Source: Magnetococcus marinus MC-1
Lineage (GTDB): Bacteria; Pseudomonadota; Magnetococcia; Magnetococcales; Magnetococcaceae
Assembly (NCBI RefSeq): GCF_000014865.1
Contig: NC_008576.1
Location: 3,191,501-3,255,500 of the forward strand
Length of the DNA stretch: 64,000 nucleotides
Reading direction: 5' to 3'
The notes below the pieces were generated by a model. It was not told the origin of the DNA and made no database searches. It worked only from the letters and a program-made list of their open reading frames with translations. Positions 46,482 through 59,300 of this stretch are shown here, in pieces. The translations under genes and the position numbers were made by a program. Position 1 is the stretch's first letter. Each line of letters begins with the position of its first letter.

Positions 46482-46901
46482 ATGATTCAATTAGTCTACG
46501 TAAGCTCATCCGTTCGCCTGTTTACAAAAGACGAGCTTATTGGGATCCTTGAAGTTTCCCGTACGCATAATCAAAGCAAAGGGATCACAGGCATACTACT
46601 CTACGCTAACGGTAACTTTTTACAGCTTCTTGAAGGCGAAAAAAAAGATGTTGATGCGCTTTATGAAAAAATCACTCAGGACAAGCGCCATAGGGGATGC
46701 ATAAAGCTTTTTGCAAAGGATGCCACCTCACGCCTTTTCCCCGATTGGTCTATGGGCTTTAGAGAACTTTCCAAGGATGAATGTGACACCAAAAAGGGCT
46801 ATTCTGACCTTATGGCTTTTTGGAATAACCCTATGGATCTTAAAAACAACCCCAATCAGCTTTTAAGGATTCTTGGGGAGTTTTCAATGAACAACCGATA
46901 A
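46482..46901 (+). CDS. BLUF-domain blue-light photoreceptor
   Basis: A 139-aa protein consisting of one flavin-binding BLUF domain plus a short C-terminal helix. The conserved Tyr (residue 6 in IQLVYVSSSV), Asn/Gln of HNQSKGITGILLY, Gln in NFLQLLEGEKKDV and Trp in FPDWSMGF match positions known to surround FAD in BLUF proteins. The start at 46482 has GAGG 9 nt upstream; the longer frame is not domain-like. No effector domain is fused, so it must act through a partner. It lies divergent from the cyclase gene. Confidence 0.9.
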   Translation: MIQLVYVSSSVRLFTKDELIGILEVSRTHNQSKGITGILLYANGNFLQLLEGEKKDVDALYEKITQDKRHRGCIKLFAKDATSRLFPDWSMGFRELSKDECDTKKGYSDLMAFWNNPMDLKNNPNQLLRILGEFSMNNR

Positions 46902-47164
46902 CGATCCCCGCACCAATACCGCATGTCCACCTTTTTGTCGATGTATCCAGCCCTATGGTCGTTTTCAAAAAAACACCCCCTACAGCAAAGAAACACCGTC
47001 CCCAGAGTTTGCCTCGCCCCCTGCTCAGGCAAATCTCCGCGACCACGCAGCCTTCGCCCTTAACAATGGGGAGAACACCCTTCCACCGCTAAAAGCCCCT
47101 GTCACGTAACCATTTAAACCTCGCCCTACCCATTAACGAGCGCATCCCCCAACCATGGCCCGCA

Positions 47165-47226
47165 GCTTTGCCATGAGGCTTTGCCATGAGGCTTTGCCAT
47201 GAGGCTTTGCCATGAGGCTTTGCCAT
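47165..47226. repeat. Tandem repeat of a 13-bp unit
   Basis: GCTTTGCCATGAG repeated 4.8 times without a mismatch, ending near 47226. It lies just beyond the terminator of the giant adhesin gene, in a 420-base gap (46902-47324) with no gene. Confidence 0.9.
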
Positions 47227-47231
47227 TCATG

Positions 47232-47261
47232 AAAAAACCGGATGACGTGAAGGTCATCCGG
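47232..47261 (-). terminator. Intrinsic terminator of the giant adhesin gene
   Basis: On the minus strand CCGGATGAC, loop CTTCAC, GTCATCCGG, followed by six T residues (plus-strand A's at 47232-47237). This is a textbook rho-independent terminator. Confidence 0.92.
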
Positions 47262-47273
47262 CTCGGTCGGAGT

Positions 47274-47299
47274 CGCCAGGGGGCAAACGCCCCCTGGCG
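47274..47299 (-). terminator. Additional hairpin before the main terminator
   Basis: CGCCAGGGGG pairs with CCCCCTGGCG across 6 nt, a perfect 10-bp stem 26 nt after the adhesin stop. No U-tract; it may protect the 3' end or aid termination. Confidence 0.6.
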
Positions 47300-47324
47300 G
47301 TATGTAAGGTTAAGTGTTGCTGAT

Positions 47325-50300
47325 TTACCAGATAATCTGGTCGATGCCGTCGAAGTCGATTTGGGTGCCATCCTCCAAGGTGATGTAACCCGCTGCATCG
47401 CCCGCATCGAAGGTGATGGCATCGAAGACATCGCCACCCACATCGATGGTTTGCAAGGTAAAGTCCGAGTTGGTGTCAATGGTCCAGTTACCCACATCCC
47501 CCAGATCCAGCACCGGATCACTGGTCATGCCATCCATACGGATCACATCATTATAGTCAGCACCACCGCTGATAAAGTCAGAACCATCGTTCATGCCAAA
47601 GATGAACAGGTCATCCCCAGCACCACCGGCGAGAATGTCATCGCCCATGCCCCCCTGGAAGATGTCATTGCCGTCACCACCACTCAGATGATCATTACCA
47701 TCGGTGCCGGTCATAACATCGTCGCCTGCGGTACCCTGGATCTCATCTTGAGTGACCGCCACATCAAACAGGCCAGCTTCGCTGGTGGCACCTTCTTCGT
47801 CAGTAACCTCAACGGAGAGGCTACGGGTACCAGGCTCATCCACATCCAACTGTATGGAGTGCAGAACATTTTCATAGGTATCGGTGCTCTCTACACCAGA
47901 GAGTACCAGATCACCCTCTCCACCAAAACCACCGCCACTCACGGTAATGTTGGTGCCATCAATCATAAAGGTGCTCGAACCATCATCGGCCACCAGCTCA
48001 CTGACTTGGAAGCCATTAAAGCTAAAGCTGTCTCCTGCACCCTCGCCATCGGTAATGGCAATGGTTGCGCCGCTAAAGTTCTGGCTGTCGGTGTCGGTGA
48101 TGGTGATATGGCTGCCAATATCCACCAAACCATCGCCAATATCGTCATACACCAGCATCTCATCCATGGTCACCACGGGGGTGTCATCCACCTCAATGGT
48201 AAAGCCAAGATCCATATCCACCACGTTGACATTGTTCTGGTCACTGCTGACCGACATGGTGACATGGATGGTACCGGTAAACTCTTCCGGTGGGGTCATG
48301 GTTAGACCATTCAGCTGGTCGCCGGTCAAGCTCCAGGTACCATCCCCATTGTCGGTCCCTACGGATAGCTGCGAGCCATCAGGCAAACCATCCAGGATAA
48401 TGAGCATGGTCTCGGGTGAGGCGTCACTCATATCCAGCGATGCCGCACTCAGGTTAAGGCTAATGGCCGAGTTTTCAATACCCGCTGCATCTTCAGCCGA
48501 GGCGTTAAAGATGTCGGCATCAGCCTCAAAGGTCACGGTAAACTCAGCCGAGCTATTGGCCTGAATATCAATCTCACCGGTATCCGGATCACGGTCCACC
48601 GAGTAAGAGGTCAATTGCAGATCCATGTTGCCCGAAAAATCCACCGGCGGTTTAACGCTCAGATCATCCAGATCATCGGGGGCGACGCTCCATGTGCCAT
48701 CGCCATTGTTAAAGCCATGGGAGAAGGTGGTCCCCTCTGGGAAGCCACTGATCACCACATTGATCGACTCTGCTCCGCTGCCATCCAATACCGCCGAGAG
48801 ACCCTCAAGCTCAAAGCCGGTATCTTCAAGACCCGTGACAACCTGATCTTGTACCGTCAGCAGCACATCATCGGCATCGGCGACCACATTGACATTAACC
48901 GTCGCGCTAACGGTAATATCCTCCGCACCATCGACCCCACCTTCACCGCCGGTGGCTTTAAAGGTCAGATTAAAGTTGGTGTTTCCATCTTCAGGCGGCG
49001 TAAGGGTCAGGCCATCGGTACGCCACGAGGTGGCGGTACCATCCTCGGCACTGCCCGTCACCGTAAGCTCTGCAACAGGGATCTCCCAGTTACCGGTGTC
49101 GGGGTTCTGCTCACCCAAGCTCAGGGTGGCACCCTCTGGCACCCCTTCCACAACCACCACACCACTCAGGGTCTCGCTGCCATCCGCATCGGGCATGTTC
49201 AGCGTGACTTGGATCTCAATGGCGCTATCCTCCATCCCGCCCACAGGGCTGATATGGATGTTTGGACCGTCGGTTATGGCATTGACATCTACAGTCACGA
49301 TGTGATCTTGCACCAACTCCTGACCGTTTACATCAATGGTGATCGCTTGCATGGGGATGTTCATCTCACCGCTGAAATCTTCAGGCGGTGTGATCTCCAG
49401 GGTTTCAACCTGCTCAGCGGTAAAGACCCAGGTGCCATTGAGTGGATTAAAGATGCCCGCTGACAGAGAGGCTCCCTCTGGCAGGTCGGCATCCGCGATC
49501 ACAAACGAGGTGATCTCCGTGCCATTATCCTGCAAAGCGGTTGCGGCAACCCCCATATCAATGGTGCTATCTTCATTTCCAACGCCACCGCTGGTGATCG
49601 CAACACCGCTTACTTCACCATCCCAGGCCACATCGCTGTTAGGGTGCCCATTGCCCGGGCCGGGGTTGCCGCTCTGATCCAGATCGGTATCAATGTTAAT
49701 GCTCACCGTGACATGGCTGTCAAAGTTCACATCGCCATCGTTTTCCACGGTTACGGCGGTCACGGTTATATCAAAATGATCCCCCGTCACCAAACCACCC
49801 TGGGGCACAATGTGCAATTGGGCTAACTGATCCTCTGTAACGATCCACTGTCCCTCACCCGCATTGATGCCTGCGTGGATCGCATTGCCAGCGCCATCCA
49901 CACCCGCAGCCAAGAACGCGCCATCGGGCAGATCGCTGACAATATAGTAACGCGCTTCTGAACCATCCTGATCAATCATGGTGGAGTCAATCTGAAGGGG
50001 GATCTGATGCACCCCATCACTAACAAAGCCGTTATCGCTATCGACCACCAGATCATTCACCCCATCGGCCACACCCACCACATCGACTGTGTGAACAACG
50101 CTGTTGCTCTCCACATCGCCATTGTTATCCATGGCCGTGGCCGTCACCGTAACCTGAAAATCTTCGTTACTGTGGGTCGGCGTAACCAGGGTCAAACCAT
50201 CCAGATTGTCCGGCTCAAACACATAGTTGCCATCCGCATCCGGGGTCAACGGCAGGCCATCCTGCATCAACACCACGTTGGCCGGAATGTCAGATACCGT

Positions 50301-53300
50301 CACCGAAGTGATCACCTCCGCCCCACCATGGGCGTTGCCATCGGTCACACTGGGAGAGATGGTAAAAGGAATACCCCCATCCATATCCTCATGACCCGCC
50401 GCTTGTATGCTGATGTGCGGCTCATCCGCGTCCGCAATCACCGTCACATGGAACTGCTCCGTGGTGGTCCACTTATCCCCACCGGTCAACTCAATGCGCT
50501 CGCCGTTGCCATCCAACATCAAGTTGCCCTGATCATCCACCTGGAAACCACGCTCCGTCACCGTAATGGCCACATCCACGTTGATCTCACCCGAATAATC
50601 CTCCGGCGTCACCAGTCGAATCGAACCCATGGCATCTTCACTAACCACCCAGTTGCCATTGCCCGCATAGCTCAGATCATCCGCCTCCGGTGCCCACAAA
50701 TAGGTGCCCGCAGGGGCATCATTGGGAATGCTCAACACCACCGACAACTGTTCCGAGTTGTCATCTGCATCCGCACCCAGCGTAATACTGGTCAAATCCA
50801 GCAATACCGAACCATTGGGCGCACCCGCAACCACCTGATCCTCCACCATGCTGGCAGAAAGATCCCCAAACTCCGCCGCATCCGCATCCCCAATCACCGT
50901 CACACTAAAACTGGCGCTGGTCGAGGCTCTGGGGGTATCCACCGTACCCGCATCCTGATCGGTGGTAGGGTTGCTCTCCGTCGAGGTGGCCGTCACCGTA
51001 AGATGCATCGCATCATTGCTCTGCGCCGGCGGGGTAATGGTCAACCCTTGCAGATCTCCCGGCTCCAATGTCCACGTGCCATCACCATTGTCCGTACCTG
51101 CGCTCAGCATGGCACCACTGGGAACCCCCGCAATCACCACACTCATGCTCTCAGAGCCATCCACATCCACCAGCGCCGCGTTGATGTTAAGGCTAATGGC
51201 GGTGTCTTCGGTACCGCCCACGTTGCCCACGCTCAGTTCTGGCGCGTCAGCCACCGCATCCACCTCAACATGGATGCTGCCAGTGGCCATGGCGGTATCT
51301 TGCCCGTCATCACTAATGACCAAGGCGAAATCCAACTGGAAATCGGCATCGCTGTTCTCGGGCGGTGTCACCGTCATCGTGTCAAAGGTCCAACCGGTGG
51401 TGTTGCCATCTCCATCCACCGTAACCGACAGCAGAGCGGTGGGCACCCGCCATGTGGTGGTGGTCTCGGTGGTGGTCTGCGGCTTGCCATTGTCACCCAG
51501 TACCACGTTGCCCGCACCATCAGTCACCGGTGTGGTCACCGTATGGCTGCTGCTCTGAATGGTCACACCATTCACAACCATCGTCGCACCCGCCGCACCA
51601 GGATCATCCGAGGTGATAATCACATCCCCCAAAATGGTCTCAGATCCATCAATATCCCCATTCAGGGTGATGGTAGGCTCCAGACTAATGGCATGATCCT
51701 CAAGCCCATGGGCATCCACCGTGTTGATGGTCGCCCCATCCGCATCCGCATCCACACGGATCGTAACCGCTTTGCTGGTCAACTGCGTGGCATAACCATT
51801 GCCATCATCAGTGGCCTCCACCGTGGTGGTGGTAAAGGTCAGCTTAACATCCGTCGAATCATTCTCCGCCGGGGTAAAGGTCAGTCCAGGAATCTCCCAC
51901 TTATAGTCGCCATGGGCATTATTGGCCGTGGGGCTCAACGCCTCTTGATCAATGGAGTAGCTGCCATCGCCATTGTCATGAATAAAGCCCGCATTATCCC
52001 CAACAATGCTCAGAGTCGCACCCTCAGGCACCCCAGAGATGATCACCGGACCCTGCAAGCTCTCAGAACCATCGGTATCATTAAGCTGGATCGAGTTGTT
52101 GATGGTGATCGCCGTATCTTCAACACCCGCACCGCTAAAGGAGATCTTGGTGCCGTCGGCATCAGACTGCACGTTCACCGAAAAACTGGTGGATTGCAGC
52201 GAACTGACATCATCCACCGTGCTGCCATCTTCAGCAAAATCCTTGGTGTAGGCGTTGACGTTGACCGTAAAGTCGCTGTCTTCGTTAGAACCGCCATACA
52301 TGCGCACCTTGCCAGAGTCCACATCCGCCGCCGAGACGTTCCAGTTACCATCGCCATCGGTGGATTGGGTGGTCCAGTTGTTGCCCACTTTAACTTGCAG
52401 TTTGACATCGCTGCTGTCGGCGTTGATCTGGTAGAAGATCTGCTCCGAACCATCGGTGTCAATCAAATCACTGGAGATGCCAGGACCGTTGCTGCTGCTG
52501 TTCAGATAGAACCAGTTATCCTCACGCACATCCACATCTTGGGCATCGGCCATGTTCTGCACGCCATCGGCCACACCAACCACCTCCACATGCACCGCGT
52601 TGGTGCTGGTAATGGTATCGGTGGTTATGCCATTGTCGTCGGTCACTTCAACATTAAGATTCATGTTAAAGTCAACGTTGGAGTCGGCAGGGGCCTGCAC
52701 TTGCAAACCGACCACTTCAAAGTTCTCATGGTCGCTGGTAACCACATACTCAGCCGGAATGGTAAAGCTATCCCCCGTACCGGTAGAGGTGCCCAGATCA
52801 ATAATATCCCCGCTATCAGGATCCACAATTTGCAGAGACGCCCCCGCCGGCAGACCCGAGAAGGTAACACTACCCACCGACTCCGAACCATCGTTATCGG
52901 TGATGGCAAAGCTGGTGCTCACATCAATCCAGCTATCCTCACTACCCGATGCACTGGACGTAACGCTTACCTCATCGGCATCAGGGTTCACCGTCACCGT
53001 AAAGCTGGATGAACCGCTCAGGGCATCATCCACCGTCACGCCATCTTCAGCGTAGTCATTAAGGTTCCAAGAGACATCCAAACCAAACTGACCGCTATAA
53101 TCCTCGGGCAGATCGGTCAACTGAATGGCGCTAAAGTCAACTGGGGCATCCCCTGTGCTGGTAATGGTCCAAGTGCCATCGCCATTGTCGGTACCCGCAG
53201 AGAGCTGCGCCCCAGCGGGCACACCACCGATGGTGACCACCAGGGTCTCAGAACCATCCACATCCGCCAAACCACCGCTGATATCCAGGGTAATGGCCTG

Positions 53301-56300
53301 ATCTTCCGTACCGGTGGTATCGTTAAAGGCAAGGCTTGGATCATCGGCCACGCCGGTTACTTCAACGGAGATGGTGCCATTGGTGCGCGCCGTGTCGTTG
53401 GTGACACCATTGCTGTCGATGGTGGTAACACGGATGCCCAAATCAAAGTCCACGTTGGAATCCGCCGGGGCCTTAATCTCCAGACCATTAATGGTGTAGC
53501 TGTTCTCGGCATCGCCCTCCACCACATAATCCATGGGGATGGTGGCGCGGCCATTGTTGACGTTAATGGGGGTGCCATCGCTCATCTGCAATTCCGCACC
53601 CGCTGGAATACCGGTAATGACCACCCCCGTGACATGCTCAGATCCGTCTGTATCCAGTAAAGTAAAGACCGGCTCATTGACCGAGATCCACTGATCTTCC
53701 AAACCCGAGGCGCTGCCATCCACAATGCTCACACCATCGGAGTCGGGATTCACCGTCAGGGTAAAGCTGGTGCTGCGGCTGGTCGTATCATCCCCCGCCG
53801 CGCCGTCCGCGTCGGCATCCAGCACATTAACGGTAACGCCCATGTCAAACACGCCAGAGACATCGCCATCCACGGTGGCGGAGAGGCCATCCAGATCTCC
53901 GGCTTCCAGGGTCCAGGTGCCATCGCCATTGTCGGTACCCGCCGACAGGGTGACGGTATCGGGCACACCCGAGATCACCACCGAAGTGATGGACTCGGAG
54001 CCATCCATATCGGTGACGGCGGCGGCAATATCCAAGGGGATGGTGGCGGCATCTTCATTGCCGGCCACATTGTTGGCCACCAGATCCGGAGTATCGGCCA
54101 CCGAGGTCACTTCAACATGAATCGCACCACTATCCAGCACCGTATCGGTGGTGACACCGTTGCTGTCGGTGGTTTCGACCGTAATGCCCAAGGAGAAGTC
54201 CACATTGGAGTCGCTGGGTGCCTTGATCTCCAAACCATCAATGGTAAAGGTTCCCTCGGTGGCGGTTTCAGTCACAGCCCCCATGGGGATAACGGCGGTG
54301 CCATCGGCATTAACCGTGATCTCCGTGCCATCAGCCAAGCGGATCTCTGTACCATCGGGAATACCCGTAAGGGTAACGCCCGTTACCGATTCAGACCCAT
54401 CCGTGTCTTGCAGAGCAAAGGTGGGCTCGTTGACCGAGATCCACTGATCTTCACGACCGGAGGCGCTGCCTGCGGTAATCTCCACCCCATCCGCTTCGGG
54501 GTTGACCGTCAGGGTAAACTGCGAAGAGACCGAAGTGGTGTCCGTACCGCCACTGTTGGCACCATCATCCAACACATGTACGGTAACGCCCATATTAAAG
54601 ACGCCAGAGACATCGCCATCCACCGTGGCAGAAAGACCGTCCAGATCCCCCACAGAGAGGGTCCAGGTGCCATCCCCATTGTCGGTGCCCGCCGACAGGG
54701 TCACGGTGTCGGGCACATCGGAGATCACCACCGAGGTGATGGATTCCGAACCATCGGTATCGGTGACCGCTGCGGCGATATCCAGAGGAATGCTGGTGGC
54801 ATCCTCTTGACCCACCACATCCCCCACATTCAGGTCAGGTGCATCGGCGTCGGGGTTAACCGTCACTGTAAAGCTGGACGAACCGTTTAAGGAATCATCC
54901 ACCGTGACGCCATCGTCACCAACATCATTAAGGTTCCAAGAGACATCCAGATCAAACTTACCGCTATAATCCTCGGGCAGATCGGTCAACTGAATGGCGC
55001 TAAAGTCAACTGGGGCATCCCCTGTGCTGGTAATGGTCCAAGTGCCATCGCCATTGTCGGTACCCGCAGAGAGCTGCGCCCCAGCGGGCACACCACCAAT
55101 GGTGACCACCAGGGTCTCAGAACCATCCACATCTGCCAAACCACCGCTGATATCCAGGGTAATGGCCTGATCTTCCGTACCGGTGGTATCGTTAACGGTC
55201 AAGCTCGGATCATCGGCCACGCCGGTTACTTCAACGGAGATGGTGCCATTGGTGATCTCGGTATCGGTGGTCGCACCATTGTCGTCGATGGTGGTGACGC
55301 GGATACCCAGTTCAAAGTCCACGTTGGAATCCGCCGGGGCCATCACCTGCAAGCCAGCTAGGCTGTAGCTGCCATCGCCATTGTCGGTGACTTGATCCAT
55401 GCTCAGGGTGGCGGAACCATCGGTGATCTCAATGGGGGTACCATCGGCCATTTGCAGGGTCGCACCCTCAGGAATGCCGGTAATGGTCACGCCGGTCACC
55501 GCCTCGGAGCCGTCGGTATCGGTGACGGCAAAGCTGGAGTTCACATCAATCCAGCTATCCTCGGCACCGCTGGCGCTGCCTGCGGTAAAGGTCACCTCAT
55601 CGGCATCGGGATTCACCGTCAGGGTAAAGCTGGTGGAGGCGCTGCTGGTATCATCCCCACCGCTGTCACCATCGGCATCCAGCACATTAACCGTAACGCC
55701 CATGTCAAACACACCGGAGACGTTGCCATCCACGGTGGCGGAGAGGCCATCCAGATCCCCGGCTTCCAGGGTCCAGGTGCCATCGCCATTGTCGGTACCC
55801 GCCGACAGGGTGACGGTATCGGGCACACCCGAGATCACCACCGAGGTGATGGACTCAGAGCCATCCATATCGGTAACCGCAGAGGCGATATCCAAGGGGA
55901 TGGTGGTGGCATCTTCACCGCCGGTCACATCCCCCGCGCTCAATTCTGGCGCATCAGCCACCGAGGCCACCTCCACGGAGATGGTGCCATTGGTGATTTC
56001 GCTGTCGGTAGTCGCACCATTGTCGTCGGTGGTGGTGACGCGGATGCCTAACTCAAAGTTGTCGTTGGAATCCGCCGGGGCCATCACCTGCAAGCCAGCT
56101 AGGCTGTAGCTGCCATCGCCATTGTCGGTGACTTGATCCATGCTCAGGGTGGCGGAACCATCGGTGATCTCAATGGGGGTGCCATCGGCCATTTGCAGGG
56201 TCGCACCCTCAGGAATGCCGGTGATGGTCACGCCGGTCACCGCCTCGGAGCCGTCGGTATCGGTGACGGCAAAGCTGGAGTTCACATCAATCCAGCTATC

Positions 56301-59300
56301 CTCGGCACCGCTGGCGCTGCCTGCGGTAAAGGTCACCTCATCGGCATCGGGATTCACCGTCAGGGTAAAGCTGGTGGAGGCGCTGCTGGTATCATCCCCA
56401 CCGCTGTCACCATCGGCATCCAGCACATTAACCGTAACGCCCATGTCAAACACACCGGAGACGTTGCCATCCACGGTGGCGGAGAGGCCATCCAGATCCC
56501 CGGCTTCCAGGGTCCAGGTGCCATCGCCATTGTCGGTACCCGCCGACAGGGTGACGGTATCGGGCACACCCGAGATCACCACCGAGGTGATGGACTCAGA
56601 GCCATCCATATCGGTAACCGCAGAGGCGATATCCAAGGGGATGGTGGTGGCATCTTCACCGCCGGTCACATCCCCCGCGCTCAATTCTGGCGCATCAGCC
56701 ACCGAGGCCACCTCCACGGAGATGGTGCCATTGGTGATTTCGCTGTCGGTAGTCGCACCATTGTCGTCGGTGGTGGTGACGCGGATGCCTAACTCAAAGT
56801 TGTCGTTGGAATCCGCCGGGGCCATCACCTGCAAGCCAGCTAGGCTGTAGCTGCCATCGCCATTGTCGGTGACTTGATCCATGCTCAGGGTGGCGGAACC
56901 ATCGGTGATCTCAATGGGGGTGCCATCGGCCATTTGCAGGGTCGCACCCTCAGGAATGCCGGTGATGGTCACGCCGGTCACCGCCTCGGAGCCGTCGGTA
57001 TCGGTGACGGCAAAGCTGGAGTTCACATCAATCCAGCTATCCTCGGCACCGCTGGCGCTGCCTGCGGTAAAGGTCACCTCATCGGCATCGGGATTCACCG
57101 TCAGGGTAAAGCTGGTGGAGGCGCTGCTGGTATCATCCCCACCGCTGTCACCATCGGCATCCAGCACATTAACCGTAACGCCCATGTCAAACACACCGGA
57201 GACGTTGCCATCCACGGTGGCGGAGAGGCCATCCAGATCCCCGGCTTCCAGGGTCCAGGTGCCATCGCCATTGTCGGTACCCGCCGAGAGGGTGACGGTA
57301 TCGGGCACACCCGAGATCACCACCGAGGTGATGGACTCAGAACCATCCATATCGGTAACCGCAGAGGCGATATCCAAGGGGATGGTGGTGGCATCTTCAC
57401 CGCCGGTCACATCCCCCGCGCTCAATTCTGGCGCATCGGCCACCGAGGCCACCTCCACGGAGATGGTGCCATTGGTGATTTCACTATCGGTGCTCACCCC
57501 ATTGTCGTCGGTGGTGGTGACGCGGATGCCTAACTCAAAGTTTTCGTTGGAGTCCGCCGGGGCCATCACCTGCAAGCCAGCTAGGCTGTAGCTGCCATCG
57601 CCATTGTCGGTGACTTGATCCATGCTCAGGGTGGCGGAACCATCGGTGATCTCAATGGGGGTGCCATCGGCCATTTGCAGGGTCGCACCCTCAGGAATGC
57701 CGGTGATGGTCACGCCGGTCACCGCCTCGGAGCCGTCGGTATCGGTGACGGCAAAGCTGGAGTTCACATCAATCCAGCTATCCTCGGCACCGCTGGCGCT
57801 GCCTGCGGTAAAGGTCACCTCATCGGCATCGGGATTCACCGTCAGGGTAAAGCTGGTGGAGGCGCTGCTGGTATCATCCCCACCGCTGTCACCATCGGCA
57901 TCCAGCACATTAACCGTAACGCCCATGTCAAACACACCGGAGACGTTGCCATCCACGGTGGCGGAGAGGCCATCCAGATCCCCGGCTTCCAGGGTCCAGG
58001 TGCCATCGCCATTGTCGGTACCCGCCGAGAGGGTGACGGTATCGGGCACACCCGAGATCACCACCGAGGTGATGGACTCAGAACCATCCATATCGGTAAC
58101 CGCAGAGGCGATATCCAAGGGGATGGTGGTGGCATCTTCACCGCCGGTCACATCCCCCGCGCTCAACTCTGGCGCATCAGCCACCGAGGCCACCTCCACG
58201 GAGATGCTGCCATTGGTGATCTCGGTATCGGTGCTCACCCCATTGTCGTCGGTGGTGGTGACGCGGATGCCTAACTCAAAGTTTTCGTTGGAGTCCGCCG
58301 GGGCCATCACCTGCAAGCCAGCTAGGCTGTAGCTGCCATCGCCATTGTCGGTGACTTGATCCATGCTCAGGGTGGCGGAACCATCGGTGATCTCAATGGG
58401 GGTGCCATCGGCCATTTGCAGGGTCGCACCCTCAGGAATGCCGGTGATGGTCACGCCGGTCACCGCCTCGGAGCCGTCGGTATCGGTGACGGCAAAGCTG
58501 GAGTTCACATCAATCCAGCTATCCTCGGCACCGCTGGCGCTGCCTGCGGTAAAGGTCACCTCATCGGCATCGGGATTCACCGTCAGGGTAAAGCTGGTGG
58601 AGGCGCTGGTGGTATCATCCCCACCGCTGTCACCATCGACATCCAGCACATTAACCGTAACGCCCATGTCAAACACACCGGAGACGTTGCCATCCACGGT
58701 GGCGGAGAGGCCATCCAGATCTCCGGCTTCCAGGGTCCAGGTGCCATCGCCATTGTCGGTACCCGCCGAGAGGGTGACGGTATCGGGCACACCCGAGATC
58801 ACCACCGAAGTGATGGACTCAGAGCCATCCATATCGGTAACCGCAGAGGCGATATCCAAGGGGATGGTGGTGGCATCTTCACCGCCGGTCACATCCCCCG
58901 CGCTCAACTCTGGCGCATCGGCCACCGAGGCCACCTCCACGGAGATGGTGCCATTGGTGATCTCGGTATCGGTAGTCGCACCATTGTCGTCGGTGGTGGT
59001 GACGCGGATGCCTAACTCAAAGTTTTCGTTGGAGTCCGCCGGGGCCATCACCTGCAAGCCAGCTAGGCTGTAGCTGCCATCGCCATTGTCGGTGACTTGA
59101 TCCATGCTCAGGGTGGCGGAACCATCGGTGATCTCAATGGGGGTGCCATCGGCCATTTGCAGGGTCGCACCCTCAGGAATACCGGTGATGGTCACGCCGG
59201 TCACCGCCTCGGAGCCGTCGGTATCGGTGACGGCAAAGCTGGAGTTCACATCAATCCAGCTATCCTCGGCACCGCTGGCGCTGCCTGCGGTAAAGGTCAC

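Noticed and set aside
47165-47226. CRISPR-like array
   Set aside because: The 13-bp units abut each other with no spacers and no cas genes are near.
50007-53012. Long plus-strand ORF (about 1,000 codons) opposite the adhesin gene
   Set aside because: It is a shadow of the Asp/Gly/Thr-rich minus-strand gene; its His/Arg/Ile-rich composition is not protein-like and no ribosome-binding site is present.
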